Assembly: GCA_029222685.1 (NCBI GenBank)
Contig: JARHVB010000077.1
Span: forward strand, 1-64,000
Source: Terripilifer ovatus
GTDB taxonomy: Bacteria > Pseudomonadota > Alphaproteobacteria > Rhizobiales > Beijerinckiaceae
Direction: 5' to 3'
DNA length: 64,000 nt
Positions 35,881 to 44,873 of the stretch are shown here, piece after piece. Under the pieces are notes generated by a model, which was given only the letters and a program-made list of their open reading frames with translations, had not been told where the DNA came from and did no database searches. The translations under genes and the position numbers were made by a program. Each line of letters starts with the position of its first letter. Within the stretch, counting starts at the first letter, position 1.

Positions 35881-36669
35881 GTCCTTTGGAGTTGCCTGCG
35901 GTACGCCCCCGCAAACTATAACTCGCTGACTCTTGGTGATCGGGGAGTTCGAAAACCGCTGTTAGACGGCCCCGTGGCCTTTAGTTCGGGTGAACCTGTT
36001 GCATACGCCACAGGCTCCCCGACCATGAGGTCAAGGAGTGCGATGCCGCAACGGCCGGCACCAAACCGCTAACAGGGGGTTTCGACACCCCAGGGCAGCG
36101 CGTACCGCCCCGCCTGCTTCATAGCCGCTTGGCGGCCTGGATTCCAGATGCTTTTCGAAGACGCAGCGCACGAAACGCCCTCCTCCGCCGGTCTGTCCTC
36201 ATCTCTCACGAGCACGTTAAGAGGCGTCTGAGATCGAGGGCGTCGCCCCTGGCGGGCCGGGCTGTTGGCTGCGCTGAAGCCCCGCCTCCGGGTCTTCACC
36301 CTCCCGGGCCGCCATCCCTGACGCGGGCGCTCGACGGGGTGGTTTCGACCTTATGGCGCTCCGGTCGGCGAGGCTCCTGACATCTTTCGACACCTAAGCG
36401 CGACTTCGCCGCCTGGTCTGCACGTCCAGTCAAAGCGCATCTTCGCGGGTGGCGTGCTTGGTTCGGCCTGGTGTTCCGGGAAAACAAACCCGCTCTCGAA
36501 TGGGCTTCACTTGGTTCTGGCGCGGCCTTCCACGATCAACCCTCCAGGGGTTCGCTACGCAAGCGTGCGACCGCTCCGGCTGCGCCTGCGCGGTGACCGC
36601 GGCCGCCCCTGAACACGTCGGGCGCCTGTCGAGCGGGGATGGTCCCCGCCGCAAGACGGGAGCCTTCCG
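35881..36669. other. Intergenic region, no confident gene
   Basis: No frame on either strand has a recognisable motif, good ribosome site and consistent codon use. A long leftward frame crossing 36430-38010 is the shadow of the Toprim gene and its upstream region. The end near 36650 contains the ribosome site of the next small gene. Confidence 0.5.
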
Positions 36670-36846
36670 ATGTCGCACAACCTTTCCCTCGCCCAAGACC
36701 ACGCCTTCGATCTCGCCCTCACATTGATGGTGCCGGTCGTTCTCTTCCAGGTGGACGGCGCATTCGGCGTCATGGTGTCCAGCGAGTATGACGGCGAGCA
36801 GGATGCCATCGTTCACGAGTACGATCCGTGGTCCCCGGCTCCTTGA
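36670..36846 (+). CDS. 58-residue hypothetical protein
   Basis: Starts MSHNLSLAQDHAFDLALTLM with GGGAGCC upstream at suitable spacing and ends ...EYDPWSPAP at TGA 36844-36846. Acidic, no signal, with a hydrophobic stretch (LTLMVPVVLFQV) and codon use like the neighbouring genes. Similar tiny genes are recalled from plasmids and ICEs of this order, upstream of the Toprim gene. Function unknown. Confidence 0.5.
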   Translation: MSHNLSLAQDHAFDLALTLMVPVVLFQVDGAFGVMVSSEYDGEQDAIVHEYDPWSPAP

Positions 36847-37050
36847 GCCGGGCGACCGCGTGCCGCTGGCGCCTCGCCGTTCGCAAGGGAGGCTTCGCCG
36901 CGCGCGGAGTCCAACATCTTGGACGGGTTGCAGCGCGCCCTTGCATCCGGCAGGCTTCGCGGCCGGTGGGTCGCAGTCCGGACGCGATAGGGCGGAGGAC
37001 ACCAACCGAGGAAAGGCCGGGTGTCGCGAAGAGCGTGCCCGGAGAAGGCA

Positions 37051-37977
37051 ATGGAGAAAAGTGGAATCGAGGAATTGCGCGCCAAAGTGGGCTGCGCCGC
37101 CGTGCTCGAGCAAGACGGTTGGAAGATAGACCGGAAGGAAAGCACCCGCCGCGCCGTGAAGTACCGGCGCGATGCACGGATCGTCATCGTCATCCATGAG
37201 GATCGCGGCTGGTTCGATCCGCTCTCGGACGCGAAAGGCGACGTCTTCGACCTCGCCGCCCATCTCGGCGCGCAGGGTTTCGCCGAGGCCTGCGGCCGCG
37301 TCGCCGCGCTCATCGGCTTCGTGCCGGCCGCGCCAGCATGGCAGGGGGAGACCCGGCGATCGCCGCTCGCTTCCGTAGGGGATCGCTGGGCTCGCCGCAG
37401 CGCACCGCGTCCGGGCTCGCCGGCGTGGCGATACCTGACGATTGCGCGCTGTGTGCCCGACAGCGTCGTCGCGATGGCCGTTGAACAAGGCGTCCTGCGT
37501 GAGGGCCCGCACGGCAGCATGTGGGCGGCCCACCGCCGTGCGGACGGCGCGTTGCTTGGCTGGGAGGAGCGCGGTTCGCAGTGGCGTGGCTTTGCTACCG
37601 GCGGCGCCAAGGAACTGTTCCGGCTCGGCCCCTGGATGGCATCCCGGATCTGCGTCACCGAGGCCGCGATCGACGCAATGAGCCTGGCGGCGATCCAGGT
37701 CCTGCGGCCGGACACGCTTTACGTGAGCGCCGGCGGCGGCTGGTCTCCAGCGAGCGAGGACGCCATTCGTAATCTGGCAGCGCGAGCGAACAGCCGGCTC
37801 GTTGCCGCGACCGACAACAATCGGCAGGGCGACGTCTATGCCGAGCGCCTTCGCGCGATCGCCACTGAGACGGGCGCGGTCTATGCGCGCTCGCGGCCGC
37901 GCTTCGGTGATTGGAACGAGGACCTGAGGGATCTCGTCGGCCGACTGGCGGAAAAGCCGTTGGCAGCCGCCGGATGA
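37051..37977 (+). CDS. DUF3991/Toprim-domain protein
   Basis: 308 residues; ATG 37051 with GGAGAAGGC upstream. The N-terminal part (about 1-130) resembles DUF3991. The C-terminal Toprim domain reads ICVTEAAIDAMSLAAIQ (Glu and Asp), YVSAGGGW and VAATDNNRQGD. Plasmid and ICE proteins with this pair are thought to act in element replication or DNA processing like a primase-type Toprim; no zinc finger or primase catalytic domain is visible. Confidence 0.75.
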   Translation: MEKSGIEELRAKVGCAAVLEQDGWKIDRKESTRRAVKYRRDARIVIVIHEDRGWFDPLSDAKGDVFDLAAHLGAQGFAEACGRVAALIGFVPAAPAWQGETRRSPLASVGDRWARRSAPRPGSPAWRYLTIARCVPDSVVAMAVEQGVLREGPHGSMWAAHRRADGALLGWEERGSQWRGFATGGAKELFRLGPWMASRICVTEAAIDAMSLAAIQVLRPDTLYVSAGGGWSPASEDAIRNLAARANSRLVAATDNNRQGDVYAERLRAIATETGAVYARSRPRFGDWNEDLRDLVGRLAEKPLAAAG

Positions 37978-37982
37978 AATTT

Positions 37983-38060
37983 GCTGCCGCATGCTCGGCC
38001 GGCGCGTCAAGGGAGGCTGCGCCCGCCTTCGGCGGCCCTTGACCCCCCCGCTCCGGAGAA
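37983..38060 (+). repeat. Intergenic hairpin repeat, copy 1
   Basis: Begins GCTGCCGCATGCTCGGCCGG and contains the arms GTCAAGGG and CCCTTGAC around a CCGCC-TTC-GGCGG stem. A second copy is at 38595-38670. First 31 nt differ by one base between copies. It lies right after the Toprim gene stop. Confidence 0.6.
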
Positions 38061-38108
38061 GCGGCCGCGCCTGAGGGTGTGTTCAACACCCAAAGGAAAG
38101 GACGGCCC

Positions 38109-38501
38109 ATGCCGGTATTCACGATCGAGACGACCTATCGTCTGTCAGTCCACCGCCAGCGCAGCTATGAGGCGGCGACCCTCACCGAAGCCTGCCGGCT
38201 CGCTGTCGAAGACGATGACTGGGACAGTGCCAAGCGTGACGAGGAAACGGTCGGTGCGACCTATGTCACCGGCGTGTGGGAAGGACGTGACGCAGCCTAC
38301 AGCAGTCCGTCGGTGCCCGTGCCGTCGTGCTACCGCAACGTCTTCCAGCGCAAGGCCGACCATTTCGAAGTGCTGCTCGGCCTCGTGAAAGTGTTGTGCG
38401 GCCCCGACGGGGCTTCGGACCGCACCTACTGGAGCGAGCGCGCGGCAGCTGCGGTCGCCAAAGCCGAAGCCATCCTCGCCGGTGCGCGCGATCCGGAATG
38501 A
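38109..38501 (+). CDS. Conserved hypothetical protein of the element backbone
   Basis: 130 residues from ATG 38109, preceded by AAAGGAAAGGACGG. Cytoplasmic, acidic, no recognised domain. The stretch FTIETTYRLSVHRQRSYEAA and later VFQRKADHFEVLLGLVKVLC are well formed and codon use is as in neighbours. Located between two copies of an intergenic hairpin. Confidence 0.6.
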   Translation: MPVFTIETTYRLSVHRQRSYEAATLTEACRLAVEDDDWDSAKRDEETVGATYVTGVWEGRDAAYSSPSVPVPSCYRNVFQRKADHFEVLLGLVKVLCGPDGASDRTYWSERAAAAVAKAEAILAGARDPE

Positions 38502-38594
38502 GCGCCCGCGCGCGTTCGCGGGCGCTCAACCGCGCTCCACGAGCGGCTGCCGCGTAGAGCATGGAGATGAATGGAATGGAAGGGATGGGGAAGC

Positions 38595-38670
38595 GCTGCC
38601 GCATGCCCGGCCGGCGCGTCAAGGGTGCGCTTCGCCCGCGTGCCGCGGCCCTTGACCCGTCGGACCGGAG
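38595..38670 (+). repeat. Intergenic hairpin repeat, copy 2
   Basis: Begins GCTGCCGCATGCCCGGCCGG and keeps the arms GTCAAGGG and CCCTTGAC, but the inner loop differs from copy 1. Both copies are followed by a CCGGAGA...GCGGCCGC stretch. Conserved arms with different loop suggest selection on structure or copying of a small repeat. Confidence 0.6.
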
Positions 38671-38765
38671 AGGCGGCCGCCGGGGAAGTGTGACGAAGGA
38701 CTGAAGTGATGAGGGATCAGGTGGATCGCTCGCGCTCCAGCTCCGTCAGGCTGAAAGGAGCCGCC

Positions 38766-39371
38766 ATGCACACCCTCCCGACAATTCGCAAGATCTTTCA
38801 GGGCGTCGCCACGCGCCATGAAATGTACCGCATGTTCAACCGCCACCATGGCGATCCGGCCTGGACTGCCGGCGACGTCGCGCATCTCTTCGCGGGCGAG
38901 TGGTTCGAGATCGCCGAGGTCGAGCACGAGATCATGTTCGAGATCCTGCCGCCGCTCTTCATGCGCAGTGATATGTTCGTGTTGCGGGAGTTCATGACCG
39001 GCAGCGTCACCGGAGTCTTCTTCGCGCTCGTGATCGACGGAAGGCGGCGTTGGTTTCACGGCTATTGCGATTTGTCGAACCGGGGTTCGCCGGAGCGGAT
39101 GAAGGCGGCGATCATCGAGCGCGAGTCACGGCCGGTTTGTGCCATGACGCGCGATGAGCGACTCGAGCACATCTGGTCGAGCACGCATGACAATTATCGT
39201 GGCTATGCCGGCGAGCGCTGGCCGCAGGCCATGCGCGGCCGTCGCACTGTGCTGGTCTATGCAGGCCAGCGCGGAACGATCCTGAAGTTGCTCGACGATC
39301 TCACCGAAACGGAGATCGCGGCCAAACTGCTGGTTCAGCTCCGCCATCCGCCTGAGGCCCTCGAGGCTTAG
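38766..39371 (+). CDS. DUF1419 family protein
   Basis: 201 residues from ATG 38766 with AAAGGAG 5 nt upstream; a GTG at 38706 is less likely. The sequence TRHEMYRMFNRHHGDPAWTA and EWFEIAEVEHEIMFEILPPL matches DUF1419, a family confined to alphaproteobacterial plasmids and ICEs. Function unknown; it commonly sits beside the large methyltransferase-helicase gene, as here. Confidence 0.75.
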   Translation: MHTLPTIRKIFQGVATRHEMYRMFNRHHGDPAWTAGDVAHLFAGEWFEIAEVEHEIMFEILPPLFMRSDMFVLREFMTGSVTGVFFALVIDGRRRWFHGYCDLSNRGSPERMKAAIIERESRPVCAMTRDERLEHIWSSTHDNYRGYAGERWPQAMRGRRTVLVYAGQRGTILKLLDDLTETEIAAKLLVQLRHPPEALEA

Positions 39372-39536
39372 CACGCTTCCCATCTCCGACGTGCAAACCG
39401 TCCGGTCCTGCGCCGGGCTTCGCATTTCCGCACCCGGCGGCCGCGCCGGCCCTCCCCTCACTCCCGCAATGCCGTGCCGTCCGTCGCAGCCAGCGCCGGC
39501 GGACGGCGGAGCGCGCCCAGCAGAAGGACATTTCCA

Positions 39537-42500
39537 ATGGCGCATGACGATCCCTTCACGCTCGACCTCTTCGGCAACACCGCTCTTTCGTCAGGTCTTG
39601 GCCTCGGCGTTACCGCTTTCGCTGATCCGAGCGGCGATAACGACCCTGACGATGATCCGCCGCCGTCGACGCCGGCTGCTCCGGTGCCGGCGGCCGGACC
39701 ATCCGGAACCAGGCCTCGCAATCGCGGCGACAATTTCTATCTGTCCGGAAAGCGCGGCCTCGCAAAGGGCTGGAAACAGCGCGCCCGCGACAGCATCGCT
39801 GCGGTCCGCCTCGCGACGCAGATCGACACCGAGCAACGGCTCGCAACAGTCGAGGAGCAGCGGCAACTCATCCGCTTCACCGGCTTCGGAGCCTCGGAGC
39901 TCGCCAATGGCGTCTTTCGCCGGCCGGGAGAAACCGAATTCGCGCAAGGGTGGAACGAGATCGGCGCTGATCTGCAGGATGCCGTCGATGACGCGGACTA
40001 CGCCTCGCTCGCACGTTGCACGCAGTACGCCCATTTCACGCCGGAGTTCATCGTCCAGACGATCTGGGCTGCAGTGATGCGTCTCGGCTGGCGCGGCGGC
40101 CGCGTGCTCGAGCCCGGCATCGGCACGGGTCTGTTTCCGGCGCTGATGCCCGAAGATTTGCGCGAGGTCTCGCACGTCACCGGCGTCGAACTCGATCCCG
40201 TCACAGCCCGCATCGCGCGCCTGTTGCAGCCGCGCGCGCGCATCGTCGTTGACGATTTCGCGCGCACCAAACTGCCGGCACGCTTCGACCTGGCGATCGG
40301 CAATCCGCCCTTCTCCGATCGCACCGTGCGCTCGGACCGCGCGCTGCGCTCGCTCGGCCTGCGCCTCCACGACTATTTCATCGTCAAGGCGATCAACCTG
40401 CTGAAGCCGGGCGCACTGGCCGCCTTCGTCACCTCGCACGGCACGATGGACAAGGCGGACGGGGCGGCGCGCAAGCTCATCGCGCAGCACGCCGATCTCC
40501 TCAGTGCGATCCGTCTGCCGGAAGGCAGCTTTCGCGCCGATGCCGGCACCGATGTCGTGGTCGACATCCTGTTCTTCCGCCGGCGCAAGCCCGGCGAGCC
40601 GGAAGGCGATCTGTCCTGGCTCGATCTCGAGGAGGTGCGCCCCGCAACCGAAGACGAGGGCGCCATTCGCATCAACCGCTGGTTCGCGCGCCATCCCGGG
40701 CTTGTGCTCGGGATGCATGCGCTGACCTCTGGCCCGTTCGGCGAGACTTACACTTGTCTTCCCAAATCCGGCGAGGACCTCCGCATCGCGCTGGACGAGG
40801 CGATCACCCTCCTTCCGGACGCCATCTATAACGGTGAGCCCGAGCGGATCGATTTCGACCTGGACGAAGCGGACCATGAGACATCCGTCCATGTGATAGC
40901 CGACCGCCATGTGCGGGAGGGCAGTTTTTTCTTTGACCAGGCCCGCGGCCTGATGCAGATCCGCGATGGCCAGCCCGCCGCCATCACGGTGCGCAGGGGC
41001 CGCAGCGCCGATGGCGTTCCGGAAAAACACGTCCGGATCATCCAGAAGCTGATCCCGATCCGCGATGCGGTTCGCGAGGTGCTGAAGTGCCAGGAGCTCG
41101 ATCGGCCGTGGAAGGACGCGCAGGTCCGCTTACGCATCGCCTGGTCGAACTTCGTCCGCGCCTTCGGGCCGATCAACAGCACCGTCGTTTCGACGACCGC
41201 AGACCCGGAAACCGGCGAGGTCCGCGAAACGCATCGCCGGCCGAATCTGCAGCCGTTCCTCGACGATCCCGATTGCTGGCTCGTCGCTTCGATCGAAGAC
41301 TACGATCTCGACTCCGACACGGCCAAGCCGGGCCCGATCTTCACCGAACGGGTGATCGCCCCGCCGGCGCCGCCCGTCATCACCAGCGCTGCCGACGCGC
41401 TCGCCGTCGTGCTCAACGAGCGCGGCCGTGTCGATCCCGACCATATCGCCGAACTCGTGCATCGCGATGCGGACGACGTCATCGCCGAGCTCGGCAGTGC
41501 CATCTTCCGTGATCCGACCGACGGCGGCTGGCAGGCGGCCGACGCCTATCTCTCCGGCGCGGTCCGCTCGAAGCTCGTGGCGGCTGAAGCTGCCGCCGTA
41601 CTCGACCCCGCCTATGAGCGCAACGTCACGGCATTGCAGGGCGTGCAGCCCGCCGACCTGCGGCCATCCGACATCACCGCGCGGCTCGGCGCCCCGTGGA
41701 TTCCCGCCGCCGACATCGTCGCCTTCGTTTACGAGACGATGGGCGCGGAGATCAAGATCCACCACATGCCGGAATTGGCGTCATGGACTGTCGAAGCCCG
41801 GCAGCTCGGCTGGATGGCCGCCGGCACGTCGGAATGGGGCACCGAGCGGCGGCACGCCGGCCAGCTTCTGTCGGATGCGCTCAATTCCGCGGTGCCGCAG
41901 ATCTTCGACACCATCAAGGAGGAGATGAGCGAGCGTCGCGTCCTCAACGTGGTCGACACCGAGGCGGCGAAGGAGAAGCTGCAAAAGATCAAGACCGCCT
42001 TCCAGACCTGGATCTGGTCCGATCCTGACCGGACCGATCGCTTGGCCCGGGTCTACAACGACCGCTTCAACAACATCGTGCTGCGCGCCTTCGACGGCTC
42101 GCATCTGAAGCTTCCAGGCGCCTCAGGCGCCTTTGTCCTGTACGGCCATCAGAAGCGCGGCATCTGGCGCATCATCGCCTCGGGCGCGACCTATCTCGCC
42201 CACGCCGTCGGCGCCGGCAAGACGATGACGATGGCGGCCGCCATCATGGAGCAGCGCCGGCTCGGCCTGATCGCCAAGGCGATGCTCGTCGTGCCCGGTC
42301 ATTGTCTGGCGCAGGCCGCGCGCGAATTCCTGGCGCTCTATCCGGGCGCCCGCATCCTCGTCGCCGACGAGACCAACTTTACCAAAGACAAGCGGCATCG
42401 CTTCCTGTCGCGCGCGGCGACCGCCAGCTGGGACGCGATCATCATCACGCATTCGGCGTTCCGGTTCATCGGCGTTCCGTCAGCGTTCGAACAGCAGATG

Positions 42501-44627
42501 ATCCAGGACGAGCTGGAGCTTTATGAGACGTTGCTGACCAAGGTGGAAGGCGACGACCGCGTCTCGCGCAAGCGGCTCGAACGGCTGAAGGAGGGATTGA
42601 AGGAGCGGCTCGAAGCGCTCGCCACCCGCAAGGACGATCTGCTGACGATCTCGGAAATCGGCATTGACCAGATCATCGTCGACGAGGCGCAGGAGTTCAG
42701 AAAACTCTCCTTCGCCACCAACATGTCGACGTTGAAGGGCGTCGATCCCAACGGTTCGCAGCGCGCCTGGGACCTTTATGTAAAGGCCCGCTTCATCGAG
42801 ACGAAGAACCCGGGCCGCGCGCTCGTCCTCGCCTCCGGCACGCCGATTACCAACACGCTCGGCGAGATGTTCTCGGTTCAGCGCTACCTCGGCTACGCGG
42901 CGCTTCGCGATCGCGGATTGCACGAATTCGATGCCTGGGCCTCGACGTTCGGCGACGTCACGACCGAGCTCGAGCTCCAGCCCAACGGCAAGTATAAGCC
43001 GGTCACGCGCTTCGCAACCTTCGTCAACGTCCCCGAATTGATCGCCATGTTCCGCTCTTTCGCCGACGTGGTGATGCCGGAGGACCTGCGCGAGTTCGTC
43101 AAAATTCCGGCGATCTCGACCGGAAAGCGGCAGATTTTCACCGCGAAGCCGACATCGGCGTTCAAGCGCTACCAGCTCCTGCTCGATGCGCGGATCAAGG
43201 CGATCGAGATGCGGGATGGGCCGCCGGAGCCCGGCGACGACATCCTGCTCTCTGTCATCACCGATGGCCGGCATGCCGCTATCGATCTGCGCCTGGTCGA
43301 TCCGGACAACGACAACGAGCCGGACAACAAGCTCAACCTGCTCGTCGCCAACGCCCTGCGCATCTGGCAGGAGACGTCGGCGAACAGCTACGTGCGCGCC
43401 GACGGCAAGCCCTACGAGCTGCCTGGCGCCGCGCAGATGATCTTTTCCGATCTCGGCACCATCAACGTCGAGAAGACACGCGGCTTCTCGGCCTATCGCT
43501 GGATCAGGGACGAGCTCGTCCGCCGCGGCGTGCCAGCCTGCGAGATCGCCTTCATGCAGGACTTCAAGAAGTCCGAGGCCAAGCAGCGGCTGTTCGGCGA
43601 TGTGCGCGCCGGCAAGGTCCGCTTCCTGATCGGCTCCTCCGACACGATGGGCACCGGCGTCAACGCACAGCTGCGGCTGAAGGCGCTCCATCACCTCGAT
43701 GTGCCGTGGCTGCCGTCGCAGATCGCGCAGCGTGAGGGCCGGATCGAGCGCCAGGGCAATCAGCATGATGTCATCGACATCTTCGCCTATGCCACCGAGG
43801 GCTCACTTGACGCCAGCATGTGGCAGAACAATGAGCGCAAGGCCCGCTTCATCGCCGCCGCGCTCTCGGGCGACACGTCGATCCGCCGGCTCGAGGATCT
43901 CGGCGAAGGCCAGGCCAGCCAGTTCGCCATGGCCAAGGCGATCGCGAGCGGCGACCAGCGGTTGATGCAGAAGGCCGGGCTCGAAGCCGATCTCGCCCGG
44001 CTTGAACGCCTGCGCGCCGCGCATATCGACGATCAGCATGCCGTCCGCCGGCAGATTCGCGACGCCGAGCGCGACATCGAATTCTCGACGCGGCGCATCG
44101 CGGAGGTCGGCAAGGACATCGAACGCCGCGTTCCCACAACGGGAGAGGCCTTCACCGCGAGCGTCGCCGGTACGCATTATGTCGAGCGCAAGGAGGCCGG
44201 CCGCGCGCTGATGAAGGAAATCCTGACCCTCGTGCAGCTTCAGCAGGAGGGCGAGAGCATCATTGCCACAATTGGCGGTTTCGATCTCGAATTCTCAGGC
44301 GAGCGTTTCGGCCGCGACGGCTATCGCTATAGCACCGCCCTGTTCCGCACCGGCGCCGAGGTTGAGATCGAGTTGCCTGTGACGGTGACGCCGCTGGGCG
44401 CGATCTCCCGCCTCGAGCATGCGCTCGACGATTTCGAGGGCGAGCGGGAGCGCTATCGCCAGCGTCTCGCCGACGCGCATCGCAGGCTTGCCTCCTACCG
44501 GTCGCGTGAGGACGGCGATTTCGCTTTCGCCGGCGATCTCGCCGAGAAGCGTCGCCAGTTGGCGGAGGTGGAGAAAGCCCTTGCGAGCGATGTGGAGGGA
44601 AGCGACGCGGACGCTGTCGCCGCGTGA
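39537..44627 (+). CDS. Very large DNA N6-adenine methyltransferase-helicase fusion (DarB-like)
   Basis: 1,696 residues. A class I methyltransferase domain (about 130-330) has GTGLFPA for AdoMet and the catalytic NPPF (IGNPPFSD, about 254). A superfamily 2 helicase follows: Walker A AVGAGKT (about 889), DEAQ (about 1048), motif III SGTPITNT (about 1100) and motif VI QREGRIERQG (about 1398). A coiled-coil C-terminus extends to the end. Phage P1 DarB has this domain order and protects incoming DNA from type I restriction; here the similar fusion next to ArdC suggests antirestriction for the conjugated DNA. No target-recognition domain is obvious. Ribosome site AGAAGGAC lies upstream of the ATG. 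Confidence 0.85.
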   Translation: MAHDDPFTLDLFGNTALSSGLGLGVTAFADPSGDNDPDDDPPPSTPAAPVPAAGPSGTRPRNRGDNFYLSGKRGLAKGWKQRARDSIAAVRLATQIDTEQRLATVEEQRQLIRFTGFGASELANGVFRRPGETEFAQGWNEIGADLQDAVDDADYASLARCTQYAHFTPEFIVQTIWAAVMRLGWRGGRVLEPGIGTGLFPALMPEDLREVSHVTGVELDPVTARIARLLQPRARIVVDDFARTKLPARFDLAIGNPPFSDRTVRSDRALRSLGLRLHDYFIVKAINLLKPGALAAFVTSHGTMDKADGAARKLIAQHADLLSAIRLPEGSFRADAGTDVVVDILFFRRRKPGEPEGDLSWLDLEEVRPATEDEGAIRINRWFARHPGLVLGMHALTSGPFGETYTCLPKSGEDLRIALDEAITLLPDAIYNGEPERIDFDLDEADHETSVHVIADRHVREGSFFFDQARGLMQIRDGQPAAITVRRGRSADGVPEKHVRIIQKLIPIRDAVREVLKCQELDRPWKDAQVRLRIAWSNFVRAFGPINSTVVSTTADPETGEVRETHRRPNLQPFLDDPDCWLVASIEDYDLDSDTAKPGPIFTERVIAPPAPPVITSAADALAVVLNERGRVDPDHIAELVHRDADDVIAELGSAIFRDPTDGGWQAADAYLSGAVRSKLVAAEAAAVLDPAYERNVTALQGVQPADLRPSDITARLGAPWIPAADIVAFVYETMGAEIKIHHMPELASWTVEARQLGWMAAGTSEWGTERRHAGQLLSDALNSAVPQIFDTIKEEMSERRVLNVVDTEAAKEKLQKIKTAFQTWIWSDPDRTDRLARVYNDRFNNIVLRAFDGSHLKLPGASGAFVLYGHQKRGIWRIIASGATYLAHAVGAGKTMTMAAAIMEQRRLGLIAKAMLVVPGHCLAQAAREFLALYPGARILVADETNFTKDKRHRFLSRAATASWDAIIITHSAFRFIGVPSAFEQQMIQDELELYETLLTKVEGDDRVSRKRLERLKEGLKERLEALATRKDDLLTISEIGIDQIIVDEAQEFRKLSFATNMSTLKGVDPNGSQRAWDLYVKARFIETKNPGRALVLASGTPITNTLGEMFSVQRYLGYAALRDRGLHEFDAWASTFGDVTTELELQPNGKYKPVTRFATFVNVPELIAMFRSFADVVMPEDLREFVKIPAISTGKRQIFTAKPTSAFKRYQLLLDARIKAIEMRDGPPEPGDDILLSVITDGRHAAIDLRLVDPDNDNEPDNKLNLLVANALRIWQETSANSYVRADGKPYELPGAAQMIFSDLGTINVEKTRGFSAYRWIRDELVRRGVPACEIAFMQDFKKSEAKQRLFGDVRAGKVRFLIGSSDTMGTGVNAQLRLKALHHLDVPWLPSQIAQREGRIERQGNQHDVIDIFAYATEGSLDASMWQNNERKARFIAAALSGDTSIRRLEDLGEGQASQFAMAKAIASGDQRLMQKAGLEADLARLERLRAAHIDDQHAVRRQIRDAERDIEFSTRRIAEVGKDIERRVPTTGEAFTASVAGTHYVERKEAGRALMKEILTLVQLQQEGESIIATIGGFDLEFSGERFGRDGYRYSTALFRTGAEVEIELPVTVTPLGAISRLEHALDDFEGERERYRQRLADAHRRLASYRSREDGDFAFAGDLAEKRRQLAEVEKALASDVEGSDADAVAA

Positions 44628-44873
44628 GGAAAGGAGGAAATGGAAAGCCCGCTCGCAGATCGGCCAGCCCGGCAGCGCTGACGCTCAACCGCCGCCTGCG
44701 CGATCCCGGCCCGTCGTCCTGCGCAGGGCTCACAAGCCCTGCTGGTCCGGCCAGGCAGGGATGCTCGGCCGCAGTTGTGCCGGCCCGACCGCTCCGCGGG
44801 CCGGGAGGTGTCTTCGGAAAGACGAGGAAGGACGCGCGAGGCGCGGTCCGCAAACCCGAACAGGAGAAATCCG

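Noticed and set aside
36430..38010. 526-codon frame on the minus strand
   Set aside because: It covers the Toprim gene antisense and the spacer before it; low-complexity Arg/Pro-rich translation without domain.
39591..41030. Long minus-strand frame
   Set aside because: Antisense to the methyltransferase domain of the 1,696-residue protein; no motif or ribosome site.
42480..43766. Long minus-strand frame of 428 codons
   Set aside because: Antisense to the helicase domain with all its motifs; shadow from GC bias.
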